From Lachnospiraceae bacterium (GTDB taxonomy: Bacteria; Bacillota_A; Clostridia; Lachnospirales; Lachnospiraceae), in assembly GCA_028694115.1 (NCBI GenBank), contig JAQUUB010000112.1:1-13896 (forward strand): 13,896 nucleotides of DNA, written 5' to 3'. The notes beneath the pieces were generated by a model that worked only from the letters and a program-made list of their open reading frames with translations, did not search any database and was not told the origin of the DNA. Shown piece by piece: positions 12,843-13,896 of the stretch. A program made the position numbers and the translations under genes. Position 1 is the stretch's first letter, and each line of letters starts with the position of its first letter.

Positions 12843-12871
12843 GATTTGAAGTTGTCGAGGAGGTGGACGAT

Positions 12872-13135
12872 ATGGTAGAAGTGATGATTGGTATTATAAT
12901 GGGCGTTTTAGGTCTATACAGTATTATTAAGGGCAAACTTCCTTTTATAAAAAAATATAACGGCGTAAAAAACATAAAGGCACATTCGAGAATTGAGGGG
13001 ACGGCTGTATTATTAGTAGGAATTATGATAGCCTTTCGGTGTTTGATACCTATCAAAAACGTTGGTTTAGTGATTTCTATTTTACTGATTTGTCTTTTGG
13101 CATTGATACTTGAAATAGTATTAAAAGCAATATAA
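12872..13135 (+). CDS. Small three-helix membrane protein, function unknown
   Basis: An 87-residue protein. ATG 12872 is chosen over in-frame GTG 12863 because AGGAGG (12859-12864) then has normal spacing. Hydrophobic segments lie at about 2-20 (EVMIGIIMGVLGLYSII), 43-60 (IEGTAVLLVGIMIAF) and 65-87 (VGLVISILLICLLALILEIVL), with a basic loop between the first two. Small proteins of this build are common in Clostridia and have no known role. It follows the decayed membrane gene by 29 nt and may once have formed an operon with it. Confidence 0.7.
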   Translation: MVEVMIGIIMGVLGLYSIIKGKLPFIKKYNGVKNIKAHSRIEGTAVLLVGIMIAFRCLIPIKNVGLVISILLICLLALILEIVLKAI

Positions 13136-13161
13136 ATCAAATTACAGTTTGCGGAGACGAA

Positions 13162-13206
13162 GTGAAAGCAGATTTGAAGGAATTTTATCAGTGGTACAGA
13201 AAATAG
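13162..13206 (+). pseudogene. Possible 14-codon gene remnant
   Basis: GTG 13162 follows GCGGAG at a workable distance and reads VKADLKEFYQWYRK before TAG. It has the look of a protein tail left with a start region, like the remnants near 6693 and 12332, but is too short to assign and could be chance. Confidence 0.2.
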
Positions 13207-13212
13207 AGAAAT

Positions 13213-13241
13213 CACAGTTTGTTGAGCATTTAAAATATAAG
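13213..13241 (+). repeat. Solo 5' element of the dispersed repeat
   Basis: CACAGTTTGTTGAGCATTTAAAATATAAG is the 5' AT-rich element of copies B, C and E without the hairpin. It lies upstream of the GrpB-like gene. A weaker relative, CCAGTTCGTCAAAGTGGTTATTATAC, follows that gene at about 13850-13875. Confidence 0.55.
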
Positions 13242-13283
13242 AAATGATGGAAGCAGAATTAGAATTTGCAGAGGTGACAAACT

Positions 13284-13844
13284 ATGACTAAGAAACTAAC
13301 AGAAATGAGTTTAGAAGAGTTGTGGCAGTTATTCCCTATTTCTTTGGTGGAACACCAGGAATGTTGGGGGGAATGGTATGCTGATGAAGCAGCTCTTTTG
13401 AGCAAAACCATTCCTCAACCTATCAGAATAAATCATATAGGAAGTACGGCAATAAGTTCTATATGGGCGAAACCAATTATTGATATTCTTGTAGAAATTC
13501 CAAAAGGATTTGAGTTAGAACCTATAAAAGATTTGCTGATAAAAGGTGGATATATTTGCATGAGCCAAAGTGCTAATCGATTTTCCTTCAACAAAGGTTA
13601 TACGGAAACTGGATTTGTTGAAAAAGTATTTCATGTGCATTTGAGATACATGGGAGACAATGACGAATTGTACTTCCGGGATTATCTCATTGAACATGAA
13701 AACATCGCTCGCGAATACGAAAGATTGAAGTTAATTCTCTGGAAGGAATTCGAGTATGACAGAGATGGATATACCAATGCAAAAACAGATTTTGTCCAAA
13801 AATATACCAAAAAGGGCAAATTAAAGTACAAGAATAGATATTAG
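13284..13844 (+). CDS. GrpB family (UPF0157, nucleotidyltransferase-like) protein
   Basis: A 186-residue soluble protein. HIGSTAISSIWAKPIIDILVE at 51-71 is the GrpB/UPF0157 core, which belongs to the nucleotidyltransferase-fold superfamily: an H-I-G-S-T turn followed by a K-P-I-I-D strand. Later, HVHLRYMG at about 117-124 and FRDYLIEHENIAREYERLK near 131-149 are also typical. The substrate is unknown for most members; some occur beside or fused to dephospho-CoA kinase. Start ATG 13284 has GAGGTG 8 nt upstream. It appears complete and about family length, and sits alone behind a solo repeat element. Confidence 0.85.
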   Translation: MTKKLTEMSLEELWQLFPISLVEHQECWGEWYADEAALLSKTIPQPIRINHIGSTAISSIWAKPIIDILVEIPKGFELEPIKDLLIKGGYICMSQSANRFSFNKGYTETGFVEKVFHVHLRYMGDNDELYFRDYLIEHENIAREYERLKLILWKEFEYDRDGYTNAKTDFVQKYTKKGKLKYKNRY

Positions 13845-13896
13845 CAAATCCCAGTTCGTCAAAGTGGTTATTATACTGCTATATGTGAGAAAGCAT

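Noticed and set aside
12811..13215. Reverse-strand 134-residue frame opposite the three-helix membrane protein
   Set aside because: Hydrophobic by reflection of the membrane gene on the other strand; the forward gene has a clear AGGAGG and normal start.

Overview
The window looks like a chromosomal segment of a low-GC Clostridia (Bacillota), most likely Lachnospiraceae. This rests on strong AGGAGG-type ribosome binding sites, the codon use, the compact nadA-nadB-nadC order and the style of the small XRE-membrane and DUF4143 genes; it was judged by eye, without a database. Every gene I accept is on the + strand. No rRNA, tRNA, CRISPR array, integrase or transposase gene was found.

Layout. (1) Positions 1-1415 hold a HigB-like toxin (start cut off by the window edge) overlapping a HigA-type antitoxin fused to an ImmA/IrrE zinc-peptidase domain, then a weak hairpin terminator. 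(2) 1521-2389 hold an XRE regulator with four membrane segments and a possible self-regulation operator. (3) 2539-5888 hold the de novo NAD operon, with a good promoter, nadA, a structured gap, nadB and nadC. This is the only clearly housekeeping block and looks more GC-rich than its surroundings. The 3' end of nadC seems altered: it runs 14 codons past the usual family end into a DUF1905 gene that has no ribosome binding site of its own. (4) 5869-8875 is a string of small accessory genes and gene remains: DUF1905, an internally deleted zinc-ribbon gene, a scrap of an AAA ATPase gene, the tail of an alpha/beta-hydrolase, a small membrane protein, a DUF1579-like protein, a beheaded DUF4143 ATPase and an intact hexapeptide acetyltransferase. 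(5) 8908-11703 is a probable defence module: an AAA15-type ATPase overlapping a RloB gene (AbiL-like architecture), followed by a CPBP intramembrane protease. (6) 11704-13896 hold a structured leader, a small XRE-membrane regulator, a mosaic scar of genes seen intact at 5869-6443, a decayed small membrane gene, an intact three-helix membrane protein and a GrpB-family protein.

The main unexplained theme is repeats and deletion scars. A repeat of about 100 bp, carrying a terminator-like hairpin (AGGCATATG / CATATGCTT plus a T run), occurs five times in the same orientation (near 2401, 6474, 7711, 8908 and 12437), each time just after a gene or gene remnant. Several remnants keep a start region, a tail or both while the middle is lost. 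The segment at 12332-12541 is a three-piece deletion derivative of 5869-6555, and 6556-6600 is a piece of the AAA ATPase gene joined directly to a repeat copy. A 27-nt near-perfect direct repeat (8874-8900 and 11809-11835) brackets the AAA-RloB-CPBP block. Together this suggests a co-directional array of accessory cassettes that were gained, duplicated and pared down through repeats and short homologies beside the nad operon.
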